Shown here piece by piece: positions 1 to 4,401 of a stretch of 6,543 bases of DNA. How positions within the stretch are numbered: position 1 is the first letter of the stretch; each line of letters opens with the position of its first letter. A model generated the notes under the pieces. That model was given only the letters and a program-made list of their open reading frames with translations. It did not search any database and was not told the origin of the DNA. A program made the translations under genes and the position numbers. This DNA is from an uncultured Atopobium sp. (GTDB taxonomy: Bacteria; Actinomycetota; Coriobacteriia; Coriobacteriales; Atopobiaceae), in assembly GCA_937926845.1 (NCBI GenBank), contig CALBBS010000018.1, forward strand, positions 1 through 6,543. Reading direction: 5' to 3'.

Positions 1-249
1 GCACGCCTGGCAGAGCTTGACCTTGAGCTCAGACATGAGGGAGAGACCCTGGGATACCGTCAGTCAGGCGGCACCACGCTCAAGATTTCTGATCTTTACG
101 CGGATGCGGACCTGATTGAGGCGGCCCACATGGACGCTCTGGCAATTACTGCTCAAGACCCAAATCTTACCAGCGACGCCTATGCTACGCTGGGAATTGA
201 GGCAAAAGATCGCTTTGGTATCTACTTTGAAGAGCTTGGCTATAAGTAA
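1..249 (+). CDS. recG: ATP-dependent DNA helicase RecG, C-terminal 82 residues (5' end outside window)
   Basis: RecG is a superfamily 2 helicase that remodels stalled replication forks and branch-migrates Holliday junctions in the cytoplasm. The window opens inside its reading frame, so only the last 82 residues are seen, ending at TAA 247-249. The recognisable part is the RecG tail: a segment reading RHEGETLGYRQSGG near residues 11-24 of the fragment, equivalent to the family's GxxxGTRQSG motif, then LKISDLYADADLIEAA. The REG-type form of this motif resembles actinobacterial RecG rather than the enterobacterial RGPGE form, from memory. The helicase motifs and wedge domain lie upstream and cannot be checked. 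A 50-bp gap separates it from rsmD; recG-rsmD-coaD is a common neighbour set in Gram-positive bacteria. The family assignment rests on the tail only, but the match is good. Confidence 0.88.
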   Translation, partial: ARLAELDLELRHEGETLGYRQSGGTTLKISDLYADADLIEAAHMDALAITAQDPNLTSDAYATLGIEAKDRFGIYFEELGYK

Positions 250-251
250 TA

Positions 252-271
252 ACCTGCAGGTAAACTGCAGT
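252..271. repeat. Two adjacent short palindromes in the recG-rsmD gap
   Basis: ACCTGCAGGT (252-261) is a perfect 10-bp palindrome. Two bases later ACTGCAGT (264-271) is a perfect 8-bp palindrome. They share the core CTGCAG, so the two cores can also pair with each other as a 6-bp stem with a GTAAA loop. There is no T-tract, so this is not an intrinsic terminator. It may be an operator, an RNA-processing hairpin or chance; the sequence alone does not decide. Confidence 0.4.
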
Positions 272-279
272 ACAAGATA

Positions 280-298
280 GGTTTGGTGGCGAGAAACC
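280..298 (+). promoter_or_regulatory. Possible hairpin presenting the rsmD ribosome binding site
   Basis: GGTTT (280-284) can pair with AAACC (294-298) around a nine-base loop, GGTGGCGAG. The only purine-rich ribosome-binding candidates before the rsmD ATG at 300 (GGTGG or GAG) lie in that loop. The stem is only five pairs, so a role in translation control is an inference. The visible fact is that rsmD lacks a good linear Shine-Dalgarno sequence. Confidence 0.3.
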
Positions 299-299
299 C

Positions 300-878
300 A
301 TGAGGATTGTTGGCGGAAAATGGAAAGGTCGTGCAATTGAGGCCCCTGATGGCAAGGGGACTACGCGACCAACCACTGATCGTACGCGTGAGGCTATTGC
401 AAGCTCCATCTTGGCTTCTCGCGGTCTTGACCTCAGCGAGTCTAGAGTGCTTGACGCTTTTGCAGGTTCAGGTGCTATGGGTTTTGAGCTTCTTTCTAGA
501 GGAGCGCTATACGCTGCTTTTGTTGATAAAGATAGAAAGACGTGTGATCGCATTAAGCGTACGGCTCAATCTCTTGGCGTAAGCACCTCTGAGATGAGTG
601 TTATCTGTGGAGATACGACTCGCTTAGCTGAGTCATCCCAGCTGTTTGGAGGTCCTTTTGACGTGGTATTTTTGGATCCTCCTTATGCCGTCGAGGCAGA
701 GGTAGTATCCAAGCTGCTCAAAGACTTGATTCAGTCGGGAAGTCTGACAAAAGATGCTGTAGTAGTCTATGAGCATAGTCATAAATCTGATTCAGTTTCT
801 CTTGATAATTTTGAGCTTTCTAAGAGTAAGCGTTATGGTATTGCTCAAGTTGATTTACTTGTTCGTTGTGAGGGATAG
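300..878 (+). CDS. rsmD: 16S rRNA (guanine(966)-N(2))-methyltransferase RsmD
   Basis: RsmD transfers a methyl group from S-adenosylmethionine to N2 of G966 (E. coli numbering) of 16S rRNA in the small subunit. The 192-residue product has the full family layout. The N-terminal MRIVGGKWKGR and RPTTDRTREAI (about residues 23-33) are the RsmD signatures. The SAM-binding motif I is VLDAFAGSGAMGFE (50-63), an acidic VDKD follows at 75-78, and the catalytic DPPY is at 126-129. Length is normal for the family. The ATG at 300 is chosen because the RIVGG signature begins right after it. The ribosome binding site is weak. The gene ends eight bases before coaD, and its TAG stop lies inside the coaD Shine-Dalgarno sequence, so the two are probably co-transcribed and translationally coupled. 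No missing key residue was seen. Confidence 0.95.
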   Translation: MRIVGGKWKGRAIEAPDGKGTTRPTTDRTREAIASSILASRGLDLSESRVLDAFAGSGAMGFELLSRGALYAAFVDKDRKTCDRIKRTAQSLGVSTSEMSVICGDTTRLAESSQLFGGPFDVVFLDPPYAVEAEVVSKLLKDLIQSGSLTKDAVVVYEHSHKSDSVSLDNFELSKSKRYGIAQVDLLVRCEG

Positions 879-881
879 GAG
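877..881 (+). promoter_or_regulatory. Ribosome binding site that fixes the coaD TTG start
   Basis: AGGAG at 877-881 lies five bases before TTG 887 and overlaps the rsmD stop codon (876-878). No ATG or GTG in the same frame lies close enough upstream, and a start further downstream would remove the CoaD nucleotide-binding motif. The start is therefore the rare TTG. Confidence 0.8.
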
Positions 882-886
882 ATACG

Positions 887-1396
887 TTGAACAGCATCAC
901 TCACGTAGTTGTACCAGGTACTTTTGACCCCGTCACAAACGGACACCTTGATGTAATCAAACGGGCTTCTCGCCTTTTTGAAAATGTTACGGTAGCTGTT
1001 GCGGCTTCAAAGCGCAAACACGGCACGGGAACTACGTTTTCTCTTGAAGAGCGTGTACAGATGCTCAAAGACGCTCTGGTAGATGAAGGACTTGTGGACG
1101 TTTCTGTAGAGCCTATGGAAGGTCTTCTCGTTGATTTCTGCAATGCTCGCGGCGCAGGTGGTGTTGTTAAGGGCCTGAGGGCTATGACAGACTTTGAGTA
1201 TGAGCTGCAGCAGGCAGATCTTAACGCTCATATGGCTCCTGAGCTGGAGAGCGTCTTTGTTATGTCCAGTCCAGAGTACGGCTATATTTCTTCTTCAATT
1301 GTGAGAGAAATTTCAGCTATGGGCGCAGATGTATCATTTTTGGTACCAAAGAACGTCATCAAAAAGCTTGAAGCTCTGCATAATTGCGGTAATTAA
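887..1396 (+). CDS. coaD: Phosphopantetheine adenylyltransferase (CoaD/PPAT), TTG start
   Basis: CoaD catalyses the fourth step of coenzyme A synthesis: 4'-phosphopantetheine plus ATP gives dephospho-CoA and pyrophosphate. It is a cytosolic, normally hexameric enzyme. The 169-residue product shows the nucleotidyltransferase signature GTFDPVTNGH at residues 11-20, with Thr12 and His20 matching the catalytic TxGH set. TFSLEER lies at 50-56. VVKGLRAMTDFEYE is at 93-106, with Lys95 where E. coli has Arg88 and Arg98 matching Arg91. The C-terminal ISSSIVRE matches the family's SSS motif. Lys in KGLR also occurs in mycobacterial CoaD, so it reads as a lineage mark rather than a defect. The length is close to the usual 160 or so. 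The start is TTG, supported by AGGAG five bases upstream. It sits eight bases after rsmD. No intrinsic terminator is evident after it. Confidence 0.96.
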   Translation: MNSITHVVVPGTFDPVTNGHLDVIKRASRLFENVTVAVAASKRKHGTGTTFSLEERVQMLKDALVDEGLVDVSVEPMEGLLVDFCNARGAGGVVKGLRAMTDFEYELQQADLNAHMAPELESVFVMSSPEYGYISSSIVREISAMGADVSFLVPKNVIKKLEALHNCGN

Positions 1397-1460
1397 GTAT
1401 ATTTGCCCTGCATTTTCATTATATTCTGCTAACATTCTTAAAAAGGTGTTTTATGCGTCG

Positions 1461-1489
1461 TGCTCATAAGGGCTAAAACTGCATATAAC
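1461..1489 (+). promoter_or_regulatory. Possible sigma-70-type promoter upstream of the SepIVA-like gene
   Basis: The -10 candidate TATAAC (1484-1489) matches five of six consensus positions. Seventeen bases upstream is TGCTCA (1461-1466), a weak -35 matching three of six. Transcription would start near 1496, giving a leader of about 27 bases. The 126-bp gap after coaD supports a new transcription unit. This is a consensus match only. Confidence 0.4.
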
Positions 1490-1510
1490 ACGGCTTATGT
1501 ATTGGATTGA

Positions 1511-1516
1511 AAGGAG
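1511..1516 (+). promoter_or_regulatory. Strong ribosome binding site for the SepIVA-like gene
   Basis: AAGGAG ends six bases before ATG 1523. It is one of the best Shine-Dalgarno matches in the window and contrasts with the next gene (start 2026), which has almost none. Confidence 0.8.
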
Positions 1517-1522
1517 CCCTGG

Positions 1523-2020
1523 ATGCAGCCAGGCGAGGAAATTGAGAGCCTTGTATCTGAGATTGAGCAGATGGTAACTGAGGCTAAGTCACCTTTTATG
1601 GATGGCGGTAACAAGAAGATTATTGATGCCCAGGACTTCTACGAGCTGCTTGACGAGATTCGTCGTGTCTTCCCAGAAGAGTTTGCAACCGCTCGTCGCA
1701 TCATCAAGGAAGAGGATGAGACCCTTGAGCGCGCACGTGCTCAGGCAGAATCCATCATTGCTGACGCACAGCAGCAGGCTATGATTCTTGCTGGTGACCA
1801 GGAGGTTGTCCGCCTTGCTCAGCAGCAGGCAGATGGCATTCGTGACCAGGCAGAGCAGTATGAGCGTGATACTCGCTACAACGCTGAGGAGTATGCAGAT
1901 ACCGTTCTTGCTCACCTTGAGGAGAACCTCAAGAGCCTGACAAATTCAGTCTCTCGTGTTCGTCAGACACTTGATGAGAACTCTGGTCCTCGTAACACCA
2001 GCAATAACGTTGCCTGGTAA
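1523..2020 (+). CDS. SepIVA/DivIVA-like coiled-coil protein
   Basis: This gene encodes a 165-residue, acidic, soluble protein with no signal peptide or membrane segment. A short acidic N-terminus is followed by QDFYELLDEIRRVFPEEF (about 37-54). Next comes a long charged helix rich in Ala, Gln and Glu (about 55-130; ARAQAESIIADAQQQA, then LAQQQADGIRDQAEQ) that should form a coiled coil. The last 20 residues are polar and probably disordered. The helix pattern and position fit mycobacterial Rv2927c (SepIVA), a DivIVA-like protein needed for septation and envelope growth, which also sits beside a DUF177 gene. The match is from memory and by pattern, and the protein is shorter than mycobacterial SepIVA (roughly 245 residues). 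The helix also resembles ATP synthase subunit b, but there is no membrane anchor. The start is set by AAGGAG. The next gene begins five bases after the stop. Confidence 0.75.
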   Translation: MQPGEEIESLVSEIEQMVTEAKSPFMDGGNKKIIDAQDFYELLDEIRRVFPEEFATARRIIKEEDETLERARAQAESIIADAQQQAMILAGDQEVVRLAQQQADGIRDQAEQYERDTRYNAEEYADTVLAHLEENLKSLTNSVSRVRQTLDENSGPRNTSNNVAW

Positions 2021-2025
2021 TTCCA

Positions 2026-2595
2026 ATGCAACCAGTTCTTTATGCACTAGATGATCGTCTTGCAAATGCAGGCGATACCGTTTCTTATGCGGGTCATCTT
2101 AATGAAGACTCGTATGAGCTAGGGGAGCATGAATTTTCTCTTCCTATGGGAATTGATTTTGATCTAGTGCTTACCAACGCGGGTGAGGGCATTTTGGTTA
2201 CCGGAATGCTTCGTGCTGACGCAGTTGGTACGTGTGACCGTTGTCTTGAGGACGCACATCTCTCTTTAAACGCAGAGGTAGATGAGTATTATCTCTTTGA
2301 AGAGCCTGTAATTTCTGCAGATGATGAAGATGAGGCAGATTACGTTTTAGTAAATGCCGATAAAACCATCGATCTTGCAGAGGCTCTTTTGCCTTCGCTT
2401 GTTATGGAGACACCTTATGTTGTACTGTGCAAGTCCGACTGCAAGGGACTTTGCCCAGTATGCGGTTGCAATCTGAATGAAGAGGATTGCGGTCATGCAG
2501 CTCAGATTGAGCAGAAGCGAGAAGAAGAAAAGCTTGCTTCAAATCCGTTTGCGGCTCTCAAAAATCTTGTGATTGAGCCGGATTCGGAAGAGTAA
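2026..2595 (+). CDS. DUF177/YceD family protein, probably in 50S or 23S rRNA biogenesis
   Basis: The 189-residue product belongs to the DUF177 (YceD) family. It is recognised by its place just upstream of rpmF and by its cysteine layout: C70-x2-C73 (CDRC), then C135, C139 and the cluster GLCPVCGCNL with C143, C146 and C148, plus C155. The CxxC pairs could bind zinc. Family members in bacteria and plastids are implicated in 23S rRNA accumulation and large-subunit assembly; the exact reaction is not known to me. An acidic stretch (about 97-105) links the halves and the C-terminus is charged. ATG 2026 lies five bases after the upstream stop with no clear Shine-Dalgarno sequence, so translation probably depends on coupling to the SepIVA-like gene. 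A hairpin at 2602-2628 follows the stop. No symbol is assigned because naming differs between organisms. Confidence 0.88.
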   Translation: MQPVLYALDDRLANAGDTVSYAGHLNEDSYELGEHEFSLPMGIDFDLVLTNAGEGILVTGMLRADAVGTCDRCLEDAHLSLNAEVDEYYLFEEPVISADDEDEADYVLVNADKTIDLAEALLPSLVMETPYVVLCKSDCKGLCPVCGCNLNEEDCGHAAQIEQKREEEKLASNPFAALKNLVIEPDSEE

Positions 2596-2628
2596 AATAA
2601 AATTTCTTCTCCTAAATGGTGAAGAAAT
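2592..2628 (-). terminator. Hairpin after the DUF177 gene, shaped like a minus-strand terminator
   Basis: ATTTCTTC (2602-2609) pairs with GAAGAAAT (2621-2628). The stem continues through one T-T mismatch into CC/GG around a TAAAT loop. On the plus strand no T-tract follows. Read on the minus strand, the stem is followed by TTTATTTTA (complement of 2593-2601). It could therefore stop antisense transcription into the DUF177 gene, or act on the plus strand as a 3'-end stabiliser or RNase III site. The stem is AT-rich, which weakens the terminator reading. Confidence 0.35.
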
Positions 2629-2637
2629 GCTGTATCT

Positions 2638-2660
2638 ACGTACAAAATGTGTCAGTACGT
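2638..2660. promoter_or_regulatory. Inverted repeat over the rpmF promoter, possible operator
   Basis: ACGTAC (2638-2643) and GTACGT (2655-2660) are perfect inverted copies, centred 17 bp apart. The left half overlaps the -35 candidate and the right half ends two bases before the -10 hexamer. The geometry is what a dimeric repressor would use. No named regulator can be assigned from the sequence, and a six-base repeat can arise by chance. Confidence 0.35.
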
Positions 2661-2668
2661 GGTATAGT
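2639..2668 (+). promoter_or_regulatory. Extended -10 promoter for rpmF
   Basis: TATAGT (2663-2668) matches five of six -10 positions and is preceded by TGG (2660-2662), the extended -10 form TGn. The best -35 is CGTACA (2639-2644) with an 18-bp spacer, weak as is usual with extended -10 elements. Transcription would begin near 2675, giving a leader of about 68 bases before rpmF. Confidence 0.65.
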
Positions 2669-2693
2669 ATCCAACGCATTATGTGAATGGGTC

Positions 2694-2718
2694 GCGCCCT
2701 CATGTGTTTTAGGGGCGC
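2694..2718 (+). promoter_or_regulatory. GC-rich hairpin in the rpmF 5' leader
   Basis: GCGCCC (2694-2699) pairs with GGGCGC (2713-2718), with a further T-G or T-A pair at the loop end and a loop of about ten bases. It lies inside the predicted rpmF leader and ends 14 bases before the ribosome binding site. There is no T-tract, so it is not a terminator. Ribosomal protein genes often carry leaders bound by their own product; whether this is one is unproven. Confidence 0.4.
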
Positions 2719-2742
2719 TAGCAAGAGCAAAAGAGGTTTAAG

Positions 2743-2922
2743 ATGGCAGTACCTAAACAAAAGAAGGGCCGCGGCGCAACCCACACCCGTCGTTCGGCAA
2801 ACAGCAAGCTTAACGCAGCAGCTCGCTCTGTATGCCCACAGTGCGGCGCTCCAAAGCTTCCTCACCACGTATGCCCTAACTGTGGCTTCTACAAGGACCG
2901 TGAGGTTGTTGTTACTGAGTAA
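2743..2922 (+). CDS. rpmF: 50S ribosomal protein L32
   Basis: L32 is a small zinc-ribbon protein of the large ribosomal subunit. This 59-residue ORF starts MAVPKQKKGRGATHTRRSAN, the family's typical basic N-terminus. It carries two CxxC pairs, CPQC at residues 31-34 and CPNC at 44-47, forming the C+ (zinc-binding) version of L32; many bacteria also encode zinc-free paralogues, which are not present here. The C-terminus GFYKDREVVVTE is also characteristic. Length is typical. GAGG (2733-2736) lies six bases before ATG 2743. Its usual partner, the DUF177 gene, is upstream, but a 147-bp gap with its own promoter separates them. A strong terminator follows at 2943-2980. rpmF therefore probably forms a short transcript of its own, with some contribution from upstream readthrough. 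Identification is secure. Confidence 0.97.
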   Translation: MAVPKQKKGRGATHTRRSANSKLNAAARSVCPQCGAPKLPHHVCPNCGFYKDREVVVTE

Positions 2923-2942
2923 CACTCATACATCGTATGGCC

Positions 2943-2980
2943 AAGAAGGCTGGTTCTTTAGGGGCCGGCCTTCTTTTTTA
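2943..2980 (+). terminator. Intrinsic terminator between rpmF and plsX
   Basis: AAGAAGGCTGG (2943-2953) pairs with CCGGCCTTCTT (2965-2975) with ten Watson-Crick pairs and one wobble. The loop is 11 bases and the T-tract runs 2974-2979. It is the clearest terminator in the window. It ends only eight bases before the plsX ribosome binding site (AAGGAG, 2988-2993), leaving little room for a separate plsX promoter. Confidence 0.85.
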
Positions 2981-2987
2981 TAGCACT

Positions 2988-2993
2988 AAGGAG
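2988..2993 (+). promoter_or_regulatory. Ribosome binding site of plsX
   Basis: AAGGAG ends five bases before ATG 2999 and confirms that start. It lies just after the rpmF terminator, so any plsX transcript reaching it must either read through the terminator or start within a few bases. Confidence 0.8.
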
Positions 2994-2998
2994 TTGTC

Positions 2999-3982
2999 AT
3001 GCCCGTTATTTGTGTAGACGTTATGGGATCTGACCAAAGCCCTGAGGTTGTTCTTGAGGGAGTTCGTATGGCTCTTGAGAAGGACAAAGAGCTAGAGGTT
3101 TTTCTCGCCGGAGCTGATGAGTTTGTTACTCCTTTTGCAAGCAAGCATGAGCGCACAAAGGCTTTGGTAACCACTGAAGTTATTGCAATGAGTGAGCATC
3201 CTGCTAATGCGGTTAGACAGAAGAAAGACGCCAGTATTGTAAGGGCTGCGCAGGCAGTCAAGGCTGGAGAGGCTGACGGTCTTTTCTCGGCAGGCTCTAC
3301 AGGAGCAGTGCTTACTGCAGCTACCTTTGGTATTGGTCGCATCAAGGGCGTAAAACGCCCTGCACTTACCCTGATTCTTCCAGGACTTGGTGGCCATAAA
3401 ACAGTCTTTTTGGATACTGGTGCTAACGCTGATGTGCGCCCAGAAGTTTTGGTGCAATTTGCACAAATGGGCAAGGCTTTTGCCAATGCATCGCTTGGAA
3501 TTGAAAACCCAACCATAGGACTTCTCTGCAATGGTTCTGAAGAGACCAAGGGTTCTGAGCTTGCTCTTTCATATCACGCAGCTCTTGCAGAAGCGGCTAT
3601 TAATTTTGGTGGAAATGCTGAGGGAACTGATATTTTAGGAAGCCGCTTTGATGTTATTGTGACAGACGGTTTTACAGGAAATGTGGCCTTAAAATCCATT
3701 GAGAGCACAGGCAAGTTTATTATGTCTAGCCTCAAAGACGCAATTAATTCCTCCAAGAAGGCTGCGTTTGGTGCACTTCTTTTGAAGGATGCTTTGAAGG
3801 CTACAGCAGCGGAACTTTCAGGAGATTCTGTTGGCGGCGCCTTCTTGCTAGGTGTTTCTGCACCTGTACTTAAAGGACATGGTGCTACCAGCTCTTCTGC
3901 TGTGTGCGCAGGAACACTTTCTGCAGCAAATGCAGTACGTGCCAACCTTATCGAGAAAATTTCCTCGTCAATTCAGCTGTAG
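2999..3982 (+). CDS. plsX: Phosphate acyltransferase PlsX (acyl-ACP:phosphate transacylase)
   Basis: PlsX converts acyl-ACP and phosphate into acyl-phosphate, the donor used by membrane PlsY to acylate glycerol-3-phosphate. It is a soluble, peripherally membrane-associated enzyme. The 327-residue product follows the family from end to end: VDVMGSD (6-12, usually VDAMGGD), SAGSTGA (97-103, usually SAGNTGA), KRPALTLILPG (about 119-129), LDTGANADVRPE (138-149), LLCNGSEETKG (175-185), VTDGFTGN (221-228), and C-terminal GGAFLLG with APVLKGHG. Several normally conserved positions differ slightly (MGSD, AGST, CNGSE), but the scaffold is complete and the length is normal. ATG 2999 is supported by AAGGAG five bases upstream. 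It lies between two terminators: the rpmF terminator upstream and its own at 4024-4058. Its substrate carrier, ACP, is encoded next. Confidence 0.96.
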   Translation: MPVICVDVMGSDQSPEVVLEGVRMALEKDKELEVFLAGADEFVTPFASKHERTKALVTTEVIAMSEHPANAVRQKKDASIVRAAQAVKAGEADGLFSAGSTGAVLTAATFGIGRIKGVKRPALTLILPGLGGHKTVFLDTGANADVRPEVLVQFAQMGKAFANASLGIENPTIGLLCNGSEETKGSELALSYHAALAEAAINFGGNAEGTDILGSRFDVIVTDGFTGNVALKSIESTGKFIMSSLKDAINSSKKAAFGALLLKDALKATAAELSGDSVGGAFLLGVSAPVLKGHGATSSSAVCAGTLSAANAVRANLIEKISSSIQL

Positions 3983-4023
3983 TAAAAGCGTCTGAACATA
4001 AAAATTTTTATAAGTTATGGTGG

Positions 4024-4058
4024 AGCCCATGGACAATTCTGTGGGCTTTACTTTTTTT
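4024..4058 (+). terminator. Intrinsic terminator after plsX
   Basis: AGCCCA (4024-4029) pairs with TGGGCT (4042-4047). The stem extends inward by two G-T wobbles and two Watson-Crick pairs to a CAAT loop. TTTAC and a run of seven T (4052-4058) follow. It lies 41 bases after the plsX stop and separates plsX from acpP. Confidence 0.8.
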
Positions 4059-4090
4059 AAGATTGTTTGTTTCAGCTTTAGTAATGTCAT

Positions 4091-4118
4091 CATACAGACG
4101 CCCATCACGGGGTAAAAT
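4091..4118 (+). promoter_or_regulatory. Probable promoter of acpP-rnc-smc
   Basis: TAAAAT (4113-4118) matches five of six -10 positions. CATACA (4091-4096) is a weak -35 at 16-bp spacing. It lies between the plsX terminator and the acpP ribosome binding site, where a promoter is needed. A start near 4125 gives a leader of about 27 bases. GACGC (4097-4101) and GCGTC (4124-4128) form a short inverted repeat around the -10, of unknown meaning. Confidence 0.55.
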
Positions 4119-4140
4119 TACTAGCGTCATTGTTGTGTGC

Positions 4141-4147
4141 AAGGAGG
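4141..4147 (+). promoter_or_regulatory. Ribosome binding site that decides the acpP start
   Basis: AAGGAGG at 4141-4147 is close to a full anti-Shine-Dalgarno match and points to ATG 4152. An in-frame GTG at 4137 would place the start upstream of, and translate through, this site, adding five residues (MQGGC) unlike any ACP N-terminus. ATG 4148 is in another frame. Confidence 0.85.
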
Positions 4148-4151
4148 ATGT

Positions 4152-4388
4152 ATGGATCGCACAGAAACACTTGAAAAGGTAATTGACGTTGTAAGAGAGA
4201 CGCTGGACCTTGATGATTCAGTTGAGCTTACTGAGGGCACCTCATTTAAGGACCTTGGTGCAGATTCTTTTGATCTTTTGCAGCTTGTCACAGACCTTGA
4301 GCAAGAGTTTGATATGACCTTTGATGCAGAAAACATCGATGAGATTGCTACCGTTGGTGACGCAGTAGATGCTATTCTTGCTGCTTAA
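4152..4388 (+). CDS. acpP: Acyl carrier protein
   Basis: AcpP carries growing acyl chains on a 4'-phosphopantetheine arm during type II fatty-acid synthesis and supplies acyl-ACP to PlsX. The 78-residue acidic product has the typical size and four-helix pattern. The attachment site lies in DLGADSFDLLQLV, with Ser39 in the sequence DSF; most fatty-acid ACPs have DSL here. The following helix, LEQEFDMTFDAENIDEIATVGDAVDAI, is standard. CoaD, encoded upstream, makes the CoA that provides the arm. The start is fixed by AAGGAGG. A probable promoter at 4091-4118 opens the unit, and rnc follows after 13 bases, the same acpP-rnc-smc order as in Bacillus. The DSF variant leaves some room for a specialised carrier protein, but the context favours housekeeping fatty-acid ACP. 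Confidence 0.93.
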   Translation: MDRTETLEKVIDVVRETLDLDDSVELTEGTSFKDLGADSFDLLQLVTDLEQEFDMTFDAENIDEIATVGDAVDAILAA

Positions 4389-4401
4389 GTAGGTTTTATA
4401 C

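Noticed and set aside
1381..1395. TAATT-GCGGT-AATTA hairpin across the coaD stop as a terminator
   Set aside because: The stem is five A-T pairs with no T-tract; far too weak.
887..1396. Lys95 in place of E. coli CoaD Arg88 as evidence of a defective enzyme
   Set aside because: The KGLR form is found in mycobacterial CoaD, so it is a lineage variant.
1403..1435. TTGCCC with downstream TGCTAACAT as a second promoter before the SepIVA-like gene
   Set aside because: The spacing is about 21 bases, outside the normal range, and the -10 is only a four of six match.
2687..2983. A 98-codon plus-strand frame overlapping rpmF
   Set aside because: It overlaps L32 in another frame and runs into the terminator, with low-complexity translation; L32 is unmistakable.
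2986..3945. Long minus-strand open frames (187 and 123 codons) opposite plsX, and similar ones opposite other genes
   Set aside because: They lie wholly antisense to clear conserved genes, have no family motifs and no visible promoter or ribosome binding site.
3998..4011. Perfect palindrome ATAAAAATTTTTAT after plsX
   Set aside because: Made only of A and T, so it is a poor hairpin and likely by chance in an AT-rich spacer; the real terminator follows at 4024-4058.
4137..4151. Upstream in-frame GTG start for acpP
   Set aside because: It would start before and translate through the AAGGAGG ribosome binding site, adding residues not typical of ACP; ATG 4152 fits.
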